A stretch of DNA of 64,000 nucleotides from positions 248,001-312,000 of the forward strand of contig CAJWML010000002.1 of the NCBI GenBank assembly GCA_913043285.1. Reading direction: 5' to 3'. This document shows positions 1-10,008 of this stretch, in pieces; the stretch's first letter is position 1, and every line of letters starts with the position of its first letter. The notes below the pieces were generated by a model. It was not told the origin of the DNA. It saw nothing but the letters and a program-made list of their open reading frames with translations, and ran no database searches. The stretch comes from CAKZNE01 sp002695025 (GTDB taxonomy: Bacteria; Bacteroidota; Bacteroidia; Flavobacteriales; Schleiferiaceae). Made by a program: the position numbers and the translations under genes.

Positions 1-107
1 TGAATTTATTATAGATCAATATAATAAGGTGTAATTGAAAACAGGAGTTTTAAGTATTCCGTATCCTAAATTTTAATTCATAGGGGAAGCCAAGCGGTAT
101 CGAAAAC

Positions 108-1631
108 CTATAGTTGCAACGTGCCAAGCTTCATTTTCTTTCCCTGTTCTATAATTATCAAGATCTGATTATGATCATAAATCGGTCGGAAATTCCGCAC
201 TTCAGGTAATGAGTTCTTGGAATTTGTTCTAAGGATTTGATATTTACCCTCACCTGTGGCGCTTTCAATAGTATAATGAACGAGAGCGCTTTTTGCAGGG
301 TCTTTCATTTTAGCAGGCTCTTTTCCTCTTCCTGGTTTAAAATTTTGGTTTTCAGGCTCGTCATTAAAAAACACATGAATGTTATCAGACTTGTCTAGCA
401 TCAACAAAGAGGAAGACTTGTTATATTCATCGCCTTCGGCTTGCTGATCTTTTGGTATAATATAAGTTGATTTAAGTCTACCTGAATTGCTAACGGCCAT
501 TATTATGATATCCCTGGTGAAATATTCATTTGAGGTAACTGAATTGCCCATATCAGAAGATTGGGTATACTGCTTCTCAATGGCTATCACAATACCACTA
601 CTATCGTGTCTGGATTGAATTGAAATGGGTTTAAAGTCAAAAAACTCCTGGGGTTTCCCATCTATTCGGTCTTCCTCGGTAAGACTTCTTCGGGTGGCCT
701 CATCAAACTCAAGTAATACTTTATGTTCCAGCTCAAAAGTCTTCATATCCGCTATAGCCATAAATATCCCGGTTTGGTTGTCATATTTATAACTAGCTTC
801 AGCCATTGCATATACGCTGAACTTGCCCTTCGGGGTATTTAATCGTAACCGATACTTTGAAAAATCATCTTCAAAAACTTCCAGATCAATTAATTTATAT
901 TCCCCATTTGCTGACAGTTTTAGTAAAATCCAGTTTTCCCTGTAATTACTGGCAAGCACCGCCTTTACGTTAGAGACTTTAGCAAATGCAAAAACCTCCC
1001 CTTCATCCGAAACGTAGAACTTGGTCAGAAAAAAATTCTCATTGGTGTATGGTAATTCATAATTACTTTCCCACTTGAGTTGGTAATCTGTGTCATAAAC
1101 AGCCATGCTAAATTTTGAAGATTCTTTTTCCTGTTCTGAAGGAGGGGGAACAATGTATAAGGCGAGGTTCTTTTGATTGGGTGAGATAGTTTGGTAAAAA
1201 CCACCCCGACCCTTTTTATCGGAGTCAGAACGTGCTATAATTTCAGGATTGCTTAGCTGGCCATTTGAAGTTAAAGTTCTGACTGAAAGAGTATTTTGAG
1301 ATTTTTTTTTGTCAAACCCTTCGTAGAAAAGGAGGAGGTCGTCACCCATAAACTCATAGCCCGTATAAACTGTGGTGCTATTGATATTTTTTTTAACAAG
1401 TACTTTATATTGAAGCTTTAAGTCACTCTTGTCATATTCATATATATAGATATCATTCTTCTTAGAGCCCCAGGTATAAATAAAATTATCCGTGGCTCCT
1501 AAAAAACTCTTGAAGGAGGTATAACTGGAATAATCCATATCTGGACCTAGTTTCATTTCAAGCTGTTGAGCCTGAGTAAAAAGTTGACCAACAGCAAATT
1601 GAAGGGTAAGGAAAAGAAATATTTTACGCAT
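108..1631 (-). CDS. secreted protein of unknown function
   Basis: I do not recognise a family. The 507-residue protein starts with a clear Sec signal peptide (basic MRK, hydrophobic core, then a QAQ-type cleavage region near residue 20), so it is exported to the periplasm or cell surface. The rest is soluble and rich in beta-strand-type and aromatic residues, with no Cys cluster or membrane helix. A proline/lysine-rich stretch near residue 435-448 interrupts it. It is transcribed away from the next gene and is not in an obvious operon. The start is the first ATG of the frame and directly precedes the signal sequence. Confidence 0.75.
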   Translation of the reverse strand: MRKIFLFLTLQFAVGQLFTQAQQLEMKLGPDMDYSSYTSFKSFLGATDNFIYTWGSKKNDIYIYEYDKSDLKLQYKVLVKKNINSTTVYTGYEFMGDDLLLFYEGFDKKKSQNTLSVRTLTSNGQLSNPEIIARSDSDKKGRGGFYQTISPNQKNLALYIVPPPSEQEKESSKFSMAVYDTDYQLKWESNYELPYTNENFFLTKFYVSDEGEVFAFAKVSNVKAVLASNYRENWILLKLSANGEYKLIDLEVFEDDFSKYRLRLNTPKGKFSVYAMAEASYKYDNQTGIFMAIADMKTFELEHKVLLEFDEATRRSLTEEDRIDGKPQEFFDFKPISIQSRHDSSGIVIAIEKQYTQSSDMGNSVTSNEYFTRDIIIMAVSNSGRLKSTYIIPKDQQAEGDEYNKSSSLLMLDKSDNIHVFFNDEPENQNFKPGRGKEPAKMKDPAKSALVHYTIESATGEGKYQILRTNSKNSLPEVRNFRPIYDHNQILIIIEQGKKMKLGTLQL

Positions 1632-1779
1632 GATAATAGGTTAAAGTGTTGATTTAAAGCAGTGCAATATAGTAAAAAATGGATTTGATTTTTTGTTAAT
1701 GAACCGAAGGAGCGTGTATTCCGAATAAGCTATCTGCAAGATATTAGATCATAACGAGACTTTATTTTACATTGTCATT

Positions 1780-3450
1780 ATGAATTACTCCAAGCAACGT
1801 TCCCGTGAATCCCGTGCCGCCATTGAAAGGCTATACATTACCATGCGCCACCTTTTTATCCGGGGCAGCTATAAGCCTATGGGCGTAAGTGGCCAATCGC
1901 TTATAGAGGCGCTGCACATTTTAAAACCGGAGATATACGGTGCTATTGACGATGGCGAGCGGGTGGATATGGAAGGTTTGCTTTACGTGGCCGAACGCCT
2001 GCCCAAGGGAATAGAGGAGTGCCGTTTTATCCAGTTGGTGGCGCGTGAAGGCTTTGAAGAAGCGGGCCATAGCGTGATCATGCCCATGAAGCGCAGGCGC
2101 AACTGCTACCGGATAGATAACGACCGTATGTACGTGGAGATGAGTCGCGGGCGTAGCGATATCTACGATATCCTCACGCATTTAACCTACCTCTACATTG
2201 AGGCCGAAAAGATACGGGCACACGCCATGGACCTGAAAGACCGGCCTACGGATAACTGGATGCGCCTTTCCGAAGTAGTGGAGTTCCAGGAGAATGAACA
2301 AAGTTTTGATGAAAAGCGGGCCCTGGTGTACCTGAGTAATGTACTCGGGCGTACGGTAGAAGAAACCCGGCAGGCCGTGGAGCGTTTTGAGCGCAGCCCC
2401 GGTTGCAACAGCCTGTACCATTTTGCCTACTGGTTGGGTAAGGTAGCCATTGATGAATACGTTAACGATAACCGGAGGGAGGTGATGGTTTCTGCCAAGC
2501 TGAAGGATGTGGTGGGGCATCATATATACGGGGAAAAGTGGGCTTACGCCATAAAGGATGTCATGGCGCAGAACGACTGGCTGGAGCGCCCCGTGCATAT
2601 AATCAGTGCCAACCTGCACAGTTTTTTGAATACCCTCTACGGCTTTCAGGCTTTACCGGATAAACAGTTCACCAAGCTGGAAGAGCTGGCGGTGCATACC
2701 AGCAGCCGGGAGGCGGTGGACAGTAACCGCGCTATTCGCGAATACGCTTTGGAAAACGGACTTACGGAGATCCGCGACCGTTCCGGTACCAATCTTACCG
2801 TACAACTGATAGACCTGGAGAAAATTGACCTGGAAAGCTCGCCTCTGGGACTCCAAAACCCGGAAGGTGAAAAGCCGCTGTTGTTGGTTATGGATTATGC
2901 CTTTGGTGAACAGGCCTACGAGTGTATGGACGAATTATTGAAGCCTTTTGAAAGTGAGAATCTTTCCCAGAGCCTCAATGTAAAGTCTGTATCCGTAATG
3001 GGTAAGGCCGGTATACTGGAGGGGAATAAAGGCGACCTGATGATCCCCACCGCCCACATATTTGAAGGCACGGCTGATAATTACCCTTTTGAGAATGATC
3101 TTTCCAGGGATGATTTTAAGGATATAGGTCTTGGTGTTTACGAAGGTCCGATGATCACGGTTTTGGGTACTTCTCTCCAGAACCGGGATGTGTTGCACCA
3201 CTTCCAAACCTCTACCTGGAATGCCATTGGCCTGGAGATGGAAGGCGCGCATTACCAGAAAGCCATTCAAAGTGCTGCGCGCATCCGTAAGAGTATTGCT
3301 GCAGATGTAAAGGTCAGGTATGCCTATTATGCTTCGGATAATCCTTTGGTTACCGGCAGTACCCTGTCATCCGGCAGCTTAGGAGCGGAAGGGGTGAGGC
3401 CTACGTATTGGATCAGCCTTCGCATACTTCAGAAAATATTATCCCAATAA
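1780..3450 (+). CDS. DUF6909-like protein with nucleoside-phosphorylase-like C-terminus
   Basis: This is a 556-residue cytoplasmic protein with no signal or membrane segment. From memory it resembles the Bacteroidetes family DUF6909. Residues 1-270 are helical and charged. From about residue 365 the sequence looks like the phosphorylase/nucleosidase fold: a strand-rich LLLVMDYAFG segment, a GKAG loop, an EMEGA motif near residues 485-490 and an SDNP motif near 519-522. These recall the ribose-binding Glu-Met-Glu and the general-acid Asp of MTA/SAH nucleosidases. The family resemblance is my inference. It is 8 bases upstream of the next gene, so the two are probably co-transcribed, and it lies about 1.1 kb before the arsenosugar genes. 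Confidence 0.75.
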   Translation: MNYSKQRSRESRAAIERLYITMRHLFIRGSYKPMGVSGQSLIEALHILKPEIYGAIDDGERVDMEGLLYVAERLPKGIEECRFIQLVAREGFEEAGHSVIMPMKRRRNCYRIDNDRMYVEMSRGRSDIYDILTHLTYLYIEAEKIRAHAMDLKDRPTDNWMRLSEVVEFQENEQSFDEKRALVYLSNVLGRTVEETRQAVERFERSPGCNSLYHFAYWLGKVAIDEYVNDNRREVMVSAKLKDVVGHHIYGEKWAYAIKDVMAQNDWLERPVHIISANLHSFLNTLYGFQALPDKQFTKLEELAVHTSSREAVDSNRAIREYALENGLTEIRDRSGTNLTVQLIDLEKIDLESSPLGLQNPEGEKPLLLVMDYAFGEQAYECMDELLKPFESENLSQSLNVKSVSVMGKAGILEGNKGDLMIPTAHIFEGTADNYPFENDLSRDDFKDIGLGVYEGPMITVLGTSLQNRDVLHHFQTSTWNAIGLEMEGAHYQKAIQSAARIRKSIAADVKVRYAYYASDNPLVTGSTLSSGSLGAEGVRPTYWISLRILQKILSQ

Positions 3451-3457
3451 TCCTGAT

Positions 3458-4324
3458 ATGAAAAACCTTAAGCTGGTATGGTTCACGCTGGTTATAACTT
3501 TTACCTGTGTGGCTCAAAAAGAAGTGCGCGTATTGTCTTCACAAAGTAAAGAGCCGGTGCCTTATGCCAATATCACCTTTCTTAAAAATGATTCGATCAG
3601 CGGAGGCACCTACACCAATGCCGAAGGCTGGGCATTGTTGGATCTTGAAGGCATCACAACTGTTAAGATATCCCATTTAAACTTTAAAGAACTTAGCGTA
3701 GGGGTACGGAGTATCCCTGATCTCATTTACCTGGAAGATAATCCCCGGGTTTTGGAAGAAGTCACCTTAAACTTCTCAGCTGAACCTGAAGTATTGTTTA
3801 CCGGGGTAGAACGCTTGCGCAAGCGACATACCATGGGTGCGCACGAAGGTTTTGAGTGGATCACCTTGATTAATAATGACTTTGGAGAGGCTAAAAGAAT
3901 TAAATCTTTTGTGTTTCACACCAGGCGGTGGTCGAGAAAACAATCCCTGGCCATGAAGGTGATATTTTACAGTAACTCTAACCGTACTCCCGGGGAGAAA
4001 TTACCGGTGGAAGTGATCTTTGAACTGGATCGGAAAATGAAAAAAGAGGTCATTATAGACTTGCAGCATGAAAACCTCTATCTACCAGAGGAGGGCGTTT
4101 TTGCCGGGGTAGAGTGGATCGGATGTCCCTATGATAAAGACGCTCCTGAAGATGACCCTCAAAGTTGTAGCCATAGCATGGTATATGTTCCAATGAATGA
4201 AGAACAGCTAAAAGAACATCCTACTTTTTCCCGTTTTCGCTATATCACAGAAGATTGGGGAAGTGAATATCCTGTTTTAGGAGCCTACCCGGTGCCGGCC
4301 TTTGGGCTGGAGATCTATAAATAA
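3458..4324 (+). CDS. exported carboxypeptidase-regulatory-like domain protein
   Basis: A 288-residue protein with a Sec signal peptide (MKNLK, then a hydrophobic stretch, ending near CVAQ). Residues 22-95 form a carboxypeptidase-regulatory-like (CarboxypepD_reg-like) beta-sandwich, seen in the VPYANITF...GTYTNAEGWALL pattern. This domain is common at the N-terminus of Bacteroidetes envelope proteins. The remaining 190 residues are unassigned and hold two Cys (in GCPYD and QSCSHS) that could form a disulphide. It starts 8 bases after the preceding gene. Likely periplasmic or outer-membrane-associated. Specific role unknown. Confidence 0.7.
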   Translation: MKNLKLVWFTLVITFTCVAQKEVRVLSSQSKEPVPYANITFLKNDSISGGTYTNAEGWALLDLEGITTVKISHLNFKELSVGVRSIPDLIYLEDNPRVLEEVTLNFSAEPEVLFTGVERLRKRHTMGAHEGFEWITLINNDFGEAKRIKSFVFHTRRWSRKQSLAMKVIFYSNSNRTPGEKLPVEVIFELDRKMKKEVIIDLQHENLYLPEEGVFAGVEWIGCPYDKDAPEDDPQSCSHSMVYVPMNEEQLKEHPTFSRFRYITEDWGSEYPVLGAYPVPAFGLEIYK

Positions 4325-4523
4325 GGCGTATCCACATTTCAGGGGGGTGGCTATAATTCAAGAAACAGAATTAGCCTGTTTACGAGCTATCCCCAATCCA
4401 TTCCCCAACCTCCTACGTACATAAGCTCAAATACAGAAATGCGAATTGTAAGCTGCAAGACCATTGCGTTCCTCATATTTCGCTTACATTGGCTTTTGAA
4501 CAACATGAAACCAGATAATCTGC

Positions 4524-4859
4524 ATGAGCAAACCCTACTATAAAGAAGAAGACCTCAAAAAATTCAAGGATATCGCTGATTTTGAACCCGAACTGGCCGA
4601 AAAGTTTTTCGGTTGGTACGGGAAAGTGTTTGAAGAAGGAGCGCTCACGGCCCGTGAGAAAGCCATCATCGCCCTCGCGGTTTCCCACGCTATTCAATGC
4701 CCCTATTGCATTGATGCCTACACCAAAGACACTTTAAAAATGGGTGTTTCTGAAGCGCAAATGATGGAGGCCGTACACGTGGCCGGGGCCATCCGTGGCG
4801 GAGCTTCGCTGGTACACGGGGTTCAGATGATGAATAAAGTGAAAAAACTATCCATGTAG
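4524..4859 (+). CDS. arsenosugar biosynthesis-associated peroxidase-like protein (CMD/AhpD fold)
   Basis: A 111-residue carboxymuconolactone-decarboxylase/AhpD-like protein. It carries the redox CxxC pair C59-P-Y-C62 followed by the family's helix with GAIRGGASLVHG. Size and motif match the small family annotated beside ArsS radical SAM enzymes (TIGR04029 as I recall it). It ends one base before the arsS start, so the two are almost certainly translated from one message. Its exact role in arsenosugar synthesis is not established. A thiol redox function is inferred from the CxxC. Confidence 0.85.
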   Translation: MSKPYYKEEDLKKFKDIADFEPELAEKFFGWYGKVFEEGALTAREKAIIALAVSHAIQCPYCIDAYTKDTLKMGVSEAQMMEAVHVAGAIRGGASLVHGVQMMNKVKKLSM

Positions 4860-4860
4860 T

Positions 4861-5943
4861 ATGCGAATAGAAACGAAGAAGAAGGAAAGTAAACGGTCAT
4901 TAAAAGGCAAGAACCATAAGCTGGCCCAGGTAGAGGAGCAACTGAAAGTACTCTCCGGTGGCGATTTTGCGGATGGTAGCCTGCCCACTTTTAAGGATAA
5001 GATCGAAGAAATGGGAGAGTATCCATTGCGGCCCACCAACATCGAGATCATGCAGGTAAACCTGGGGTATATGTGCAACCTGGTGTGCAAGCACTGCCAT
5101 GTGGATGCCGGTCCGGACAGGCGCGAGATCATGGGGCGGGAGTATATGCAGATCATCCTGGATATTATGGAAAAGACCGATATCCATACCCTGGACCTTA
5201 CCGGTGGAGCCCCGGAGATGAACCCGGATTTTCGCTGGTTTGTGACGGAAGCCAAAAAGGTGGGTGTAAAGGATATCATTGTACGCTCCAATCTCACCAT
5301 TATCCTGGCCAACAAAAAGTATTACGATCTCCCGGAATTCTTTGCCGAGAACAATGTGCACGTTATTTCCTCGCTACCCTATTACAATAAAGCCAAGACG
5401 GACCGACAAAGGGGAGAAGGGGTGTTCTCGGATTCCATCAAGGCCTTAAAGATGCTGAACGCAGTGGGCTACGGTATGCCGGACAGTGGACTGAAACTGG
5501 ACCTGGTGTACAATCCCAGTGGGGCTTTTCTGCCTGGCAACCAGGAGCAATTGCAGGCCGACTTCAAACGAGAGTTAAAACGTTTGTTTGACATTGAGTT
5601 CCACGAACTCTTTACCATTACCAACCTGCCCATTTCCCGTTTCCTGGACTACCTGATAGCCAGTGAGAACTATGACGATTATATGGAAACCCTGGTGCAG
5701 GCTTTTAATCCCACGGCAGCTATGAACGTGATGTGCCGGAATACGATTTCCGTGGATTACGATGGTTATATGTACGATTGCGATTTTAACCAGATGTTGG
5801 CTATGAAGGTAGCTGCCCCCAAATCGCAGCATATCAAGGATTTTGACATGGAGGCTTTGAACAGACGCCCCATCTTTATTCACCAGCATTGCTACGGCTG
5901 TACAGCCGGGGCTGGCTCCAGTTGCCAGGGTGCGGTAACCTGA
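4861..5943 (+). CDS. arsS: arsenosugar biosynthesis radical SAM protein ArsS
   Basis: Radical SAM enzyme of 360 residues. The cluster-binding CxxxCxxC is C72-N-L-V-C76-K-H-C79, followed by DLTGGAPEMNP, the SAM-binding Gly-rich strand. The C-terminus has the typical extra Cys set (C344, C347, C355) in a Cys/Gly-rich tail, like the ArsS family (TIGR04167). Known homologues add the 5'-deoxyadenosyl group of SAM to a methylated arsenical, giving the precursor of arsenosugars. The gene is cytoplasmic, co-transcribed with the CxxC protein upstream and followed 41 bases later by the glycosyltransferase. No arsenite methyltransferase gene is present in this window, so the methylated substrate must come from elsewhere. 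Confidence 0.9.
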   Translation: MRIETKKKESKRSLKGKNHKLAQVEEQLKVLSGGDFADGSLPTFKDKIEEMGEYPLRPTNIEIMQVNLGYMCNLVCKHCHVDAGPDRREIMGREYMQIILDIMEKTDIHTLDLTGGAPEMNPDFRWFVTEAKKVGVKDIIVRSNLTIILANKKYYDLPEFFAENNVHVISSLPYYNKAKTDRQRGEGVFSDSIKALKMLNAVGYGMPDSGLKLDLVYNPSGAFLPGNQEQLQADFKRELKRLFDIEFHELFTITNLPISRFLDYLIASENYDDYMETLVQAFNPTAAMNVMCRNTISVDYDGYMYDCDFNQMLAMKVAAPKSQHIKDFDMEALNRRPIFIHQHCYGCTAGAGSSCQGAVT

Positions 5944-5984
5944 TTGCTATTCAGTGGTGGATCACTCATTGTTAAATACCCGGA

Positions 5985-6701
5985 ATGTCCGTTAACTGCG
6001 CCCATCCTAAAACGGCTATACTGCTCTTTGCGCGTACCGCACGTAATGAGGCCCTGGAAAAGAAATTCCTGCCGGGCGGATCGGTTCATGATAATTACCG
6101 TGTAGCCGATACGCTATTGGAACAAACCCGGCAAACCCTGCGTAAAAGCGAGTGCCCCACCATCATTACGTATGATACCGATCAACGTGGAGCCGGCTTC
6201 AACGAGCGCCTGGCCAACGCCATCGAAGATGTATTTGCCCTGGGTTACGAAAAGGTGATCAGCGTGGGCTCCGACACACCACTGCTCACGGCAGACCACC
6301 TTAAGCAGTCGGTGCAGGAACTGGAACGGCAGGATATGGTTATTGGACCCTCACGGGATGGGGGCGTTTACCTGCTGGGCTTTACCCGTGAGGCCTACCA
6401 CAAAGAACTTTTCCTGCAATTGCCCTGGCTTACTTCACGCCTGCAGCAACATTTGCTGTATTATGCAGATCAGGTAAATTGTAATTTCACCCTTCTGGAG
6501 GAACTATCCGATGTGGATAGCGCCCTGGACCTTATCCGCTTACTGGATGACCTTTCCCATACCGGTTTCCTATACCGCTTTTTAATCAGTCTCTTTCCAT
6601 CACCAACCGTTTTAGATACCGCCCGGGCAGTTCCGCTCTCTATCATGGAACTGCAAAAGGCACTGGGCAGGCGGGGTCCTCCGGCATTAGCCTTACGGTA
6701 G
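5985..6701 (+). CDS. rSAM-associated glycosyltransferase (TIGR04282 family)
   Basis: A 238-residue cytoplasmic nucleotidyl/glycosyl-transferase-like protein. The N-terminal AILLFARTARNE, a GAGFNERLANA segment and the metal-type SVGSDTPLLTADHL motif near residues 95-107 match the family first named rSAM/selenodomain-associated transferase 1 (TIGR04282), now linked to arsenosugar synthesis. The fold resembles MobA/CofC-type GT-A enzymes. It lies directly after arsS in the same direction, which fits transfer of a sugar or related group to the dimethylarsinoyl intermediate. The substrate is not proven. The ATG at 5985 gives the family's usual N-terminus. Confidence 0.85.
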   Translation: MSVNCAHPKTAILLFARTARNEALEKKFLPGGSVHDNYRVADTLLEQTRQTLRKSECPTIITYDTDQRGAGFNERLANAIEDVFALGYEKVISVGSDTPLLTADHLKQSVQELERQDMVIGPSRDGGVYLLGFTREAYHKELFLQLPWLTSRLQQHLLYYADQVNCNFTLLEELSDVDSALDLIRLLDDLSHTGFLYRFLISLFPSPTVLDTARAVPLSIMELQKALGRRGPPALALR

Positions 6702-6774
6702 CCTGCTAATTTTATTCGGAGCATTGGCCCCTTCCATAGGTTGATGATCCCTTTCATTATCTAAAACAATCATT

Positions 6775-9700
6775 ATGAAACAACTCTATGCATTTTGCAT
6801 AGTACCATTGCTATGTGTCAACCTGTTAATGGCCCAAACCAAGCTTACGGGCGTGGTTAAAGATGCTGAACAAGGTGAACCCATTCCCGGGGTTACCGTA
6901 CAAGTATTAAATACCGACATTTATTCGGTTACCAATTCCGAAGGAGAATTTACCATTCCCATGGCCCAGGCTTCAGGTACGCTCCGTATCTCGGCTTTAG
7001 GTTATGTGACCCAGGACGAGCCTGTTACAACCACTTCCGGCCGTATTGAGATTCTTTTAAAACCCAGCCGGTCTCAACTGGATGATGTGGTGGTTACCGC
7101 CCTGGGGATCAAACGGGAAAGGGCAGAGCTGGGCTACTCCGTAACCGAGGTAGAGCCCAAATCACTGACCGATGTACCACAAACCAACGTGGTGAACAGC
7201 CTGGCCGGACAAGTGGCCGGGGTGCAGATCACCAACGGCTCTTCGGGTGTAGGTTCTTCTTCACGTATTGTGATCCGCAGCGAGAACTCGCTGAGCGGAA
7301 CCAATCAACCGCTGATCGTGGTAGATGGTGTACCCATTAATAACGATCTGATTGCCAGTGATCTTGAAAATACCGAACAGGGCATACAGGAAGTGGATTT
7401 TGGCAATGGTCTGGCGGAGCTAAGTCCCGAGGATATAGCCTCCATTACCGTATTAAAGGGAGCTGGAGGGGCCGCTCTCTACGGTTCACGTTCCGGTAAC
7501 GGGGTGATTGTGGTGAATACCAAACGCGGTGGGAACCGGCAGGGTTTGGGGATCAGCACCAGTTCTACTATAACCTTTGAAACGCCCCTGGTATTGCCGC
7601 AGTACCAAAACACCTACGGTGGCGGTGCCGGTGGGGCATTTTCCTATGACGATGGCCTGGATGCCGGCCCCGGAGGAGGCGTTAATGACGGAGGCATCCG
7701 CAGCTTTGGTCCGGTGATGGACGGCCGCCTGATCACCCAGTTTGACGGACCTTCCACCGATGCTAACGGCACTATTGTGCGAGGCGGTGATATCATTGCC
7801 CGCAATGTGAATGGCACCTTAAATCCCATTACACCTACAGCCTGGGTGGCACAGCCTGATAATGTGAAAGACTTTTTCCAGACCGGGATTACCTATCAGA
7901 ATAACGTATCCATCAGTGGTGGTGACGAACGTTCCAGTTTTCGTTTGTCCTACAGCAACCTGGACAATACCGGCATCATTCCCAATACCGACCTGGTGCG
8001 TAATGGAGTAGCCCTGAGTGGCCGCCAGCAGTTGAGTGAAAAGCTCAGCGCCAGTGTTTTTGCCAACTACATCAATTCGAAGAGCAGCAACCGCCCGGGA
8101 TTGGGTTATGGCTCGGAGAATATCATGTACATCTTCAACTGGATGGGGCGCCAGAATGATATAGAAAGTATGCGCGATTACTGGCAGGCCGGGCAGGAAG
8201 GCTTTGAGCAGTTCAACTTCAATTACCAGTGGATGGACAATCCCTTCCTCACGGTGTATGAAAATACCAATAGCTTTGACAAAGACCGCATTCTCGGTAA
8301 CGGAGCGCTCACCTACGATTTCTCTGAAAAGCTGAGTCTGCGTCTGCGTAGTGGTATCGACTATTACGTAGACCAACGCCAGTTTAAAAGGGCTTTCAGT
8401 TCCAAGCGCTGGATCAACGGGGCTTACCGTGAAGATGATATTGCTTTCAAAGAGGTCAATACGGATCTGTTGCTCAGCTGGCGTGATCGCATTAACCCTA
8501 ACTGGCGTTATACCGTATCGGCCGGAGCCAACCGTATGGATCAGTCCATCGAGAATAAATCCACCCAGGCCGGTCAGCTTTCCGTGCCCAATGTGTACAA
8601 CCTGGAAAACTCCAAAATACCGCTGGAGATTGCCCAGTACAACAGTGAAAAGCGTATTAATAGTTTATACGGTATCGGGCAGATCAGTTACCGCCAGGGC
8701 CTTTTCCTGGACCTGACTTACCGCAACGACTGGTCCAGCACCTTACCGGTCGGCAGTGAATCCTTTGGCTACTATTCCGCTTCGGTGAGCTATGTGTTCA
8801 ACCGTTTTATGGCTCTGCCCAACTGGATCAGCTATTCCAAGGCACGCTTTAGCGTGGCCAGTCTCGGTAACGACACCCGCGCTTACCAGTTGAGGAATAC
8901 GCTACGCTTTAACCGCAATTACGGCTCTTCACCACTGGTAACCAATACCTCCACTTTATTGAATTCCGGTTTGCGTCCCGAAAGGCAGAACAGCCTGGAA
9001 GTGGGAGGAGAGATCTGGTTCTTCAACAACCGCCTGATGCTGGATGTAGCGGCCTACCAAACCCGCAATACGGACCAGATCGTTCGTTTGCCATCCTCAG
9101 CCGCCAGTGGCTATGCCGATCGTGTGGAAAACGGTGGAGTAGTGCGTACCCGGGGCCTGGAAGCCATGCTACAGTTTACACCCATTAAAAAGGACAACTT
9201 TTCATGGACCACTTCCGCCAACTTTACCAGCAGCCGTGCGGTGGTGGAAGAATTACCACAAGGTGTGGATCAGTACGTGATCGGCTACACCCGTATTTAT
9301 ACCGGTGGCGATAACAGTGTGTTCTACATCGTAAAAGAAGGTGGTCGTGTAGGGGATCTGTACGGCACCGGTATTAAGCAATACCAGGGCCGTGATGTGT
9401 ACGATCAGAACGGCATCCCGGTGCGTGACGGAGAATTGCAATTGCTGGGTAACTACAACCCGGATTTCATTATCGGTTTTAACAACCAGTTCCGCTTTGG
9501 TCCGCTAACCTTTGGCTTTTTGGTGGATTGGAGACAAGGAGGTACTATCGTTTCGCGCACCAAGTCATTGGGACTTTCTTCCGGAGTACTGGAAGAATCG
9601 CTGGCCGGTCGTGAAAACGGGGTGATCGGTGACGGAGTGGTCAATATCGGTACCGAAGAAAACCCCAATTATGTAGAGAACACCACCGCTATTCCGGCCG

Positions 9701-10002
9701 TGGATTTCTACAACCAGTACAACAACCGCGCTAATGAAGCCACTGCGCTTTACGATGCTTCCTACGTGAAGCTCCGCCAGGTGAGCCTGTATTACCAGCT
9801 TCCGCAGAAGTGGGTGAAGTTCATCGGCTTCCAGGGCATCAGCGTAGGCGCAGTAGGCAGTAACCTTTGGTTGTTTACCGAGAACCCGCACTTTGATCCC
9901 GAACTCAGTGCCATGCAGGGCCAGGACCTGCGCTACGGAGTGGATGATATGTCGTACCCCTCCAGCCGCAGCTACGGTTTCAGTATCAAAACTCAATTCT
10001 AA
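6775..10002 (+). CDS. SusC/RagA-family TonB-dependent outer membrane transporter
   Basis: A 1075-residue SusC-type receptor. It has a signal peptide ending near LMAQ, a carboxypeptidase-regulatory-like domain (residues 22-100), then LDDVVVTALGI at about 101, which opens the plug with the SLAGQVAGVQI and LIVVDGVPINND motifs. A long barrel ends in a C-terminal Phe (SIKTQF), the outer-membrane insertion signal. SusC proteins work with a SusD lipoprotein, here 6 bases downstream, to import oligomeric or bulky nutrients using TonB energy. Position inside an arsenosugar-type cluster suggests the ligand may be an organoarsenical or sugar conjugate. That is inference from context. Confidence 0.93.
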   Translation: MKQLYAFCIVPLLCVNLLMAQTKLTGVVKDAEQGEPIPGVTVQVLNTDIYSVTNSEGEFTIPMAQASGTLRISALGYVTQDEPVTTTSGRIEILLKPSRSQLDDVVVTALGIKRERAELGYSVTEVEPKSLTDVPQTNVVNSLAGQVAGVQITNGSSGVGSSSRIVIRSENSLSGTNQPLIVVDGVPINNDLIASDLENTEQGIQEVDFGNGLAELSPEDIASITVLKGAGGAALYGSRSGNGVIVVNTKRGGNRQGLGISTSSTITFETPLVLPQYQNTYGGGAGGAFSYDDGLDAGPGGGVNDGGIRSFGPVMDGRLITQFDGPSTDANGTIVRGGDIIARNVNGTLNPITPTAWVAQPDNVKDFFQTGITYQNNVSISGGDERSSFRLSYSNLDNTGIIPNTDLVRNGVALSGRQQLSEKLSASVFANYINSKSSNRPGLGYGSENIMYIFNWMGRQNDIESMRDYWQAGQEGFEQFNFNYQWMDNPFLTVYENTNSFDKDRILGNGALTYDFSEKLSLRLRSGIDYYVDQRQFKRAFSSKRWINGAYREDDIAFKEVNTDLLLSWRDRINPNWRYTVSAGANRMDQSIENKSTQAGQLSVPNVYNLENSKIPLEIAQYNSEKRINSLYGIGQISYRQGLFLDLTYRNDWSSTLPVGSESFGYYSASVSYVFNRFMALPNWISYSKARFSVASLGNDTRAYQLRNTLRFNRNYGSSPLVTNTSTLLNSGLRPERQNSLEVGGEIWFFNNRLMLDVAAYQTRNTDQIVRLPSSAASGYADRVENGGVVRTRGLEAMLQFTPIKKDNFSWTTSANFTSSRAVVEELPQGVDQYVIGYTRIYTGGDNSVFYIVKEGGRVGDLYGTGIKQYQGRDVYDQNGIPVRDGELQLLGNYNPDFIIGFNNQFRFGPLTFGFLVDWRQGGTIVSRTKSLGLSSGVLEESLAGRENGVIGDGVVNIGTEENPNYVENTTAIPAVDFYNQYNNRANEATALYDASYVKLRQVSLYYQLPQKWVKFIGFQGISVGAVGSNLWLFTENPHFDPELSAMQGQDLRYGVDDMSYPSSRSYGFSIKTQF

Positions 10003-10008
10003 GACATC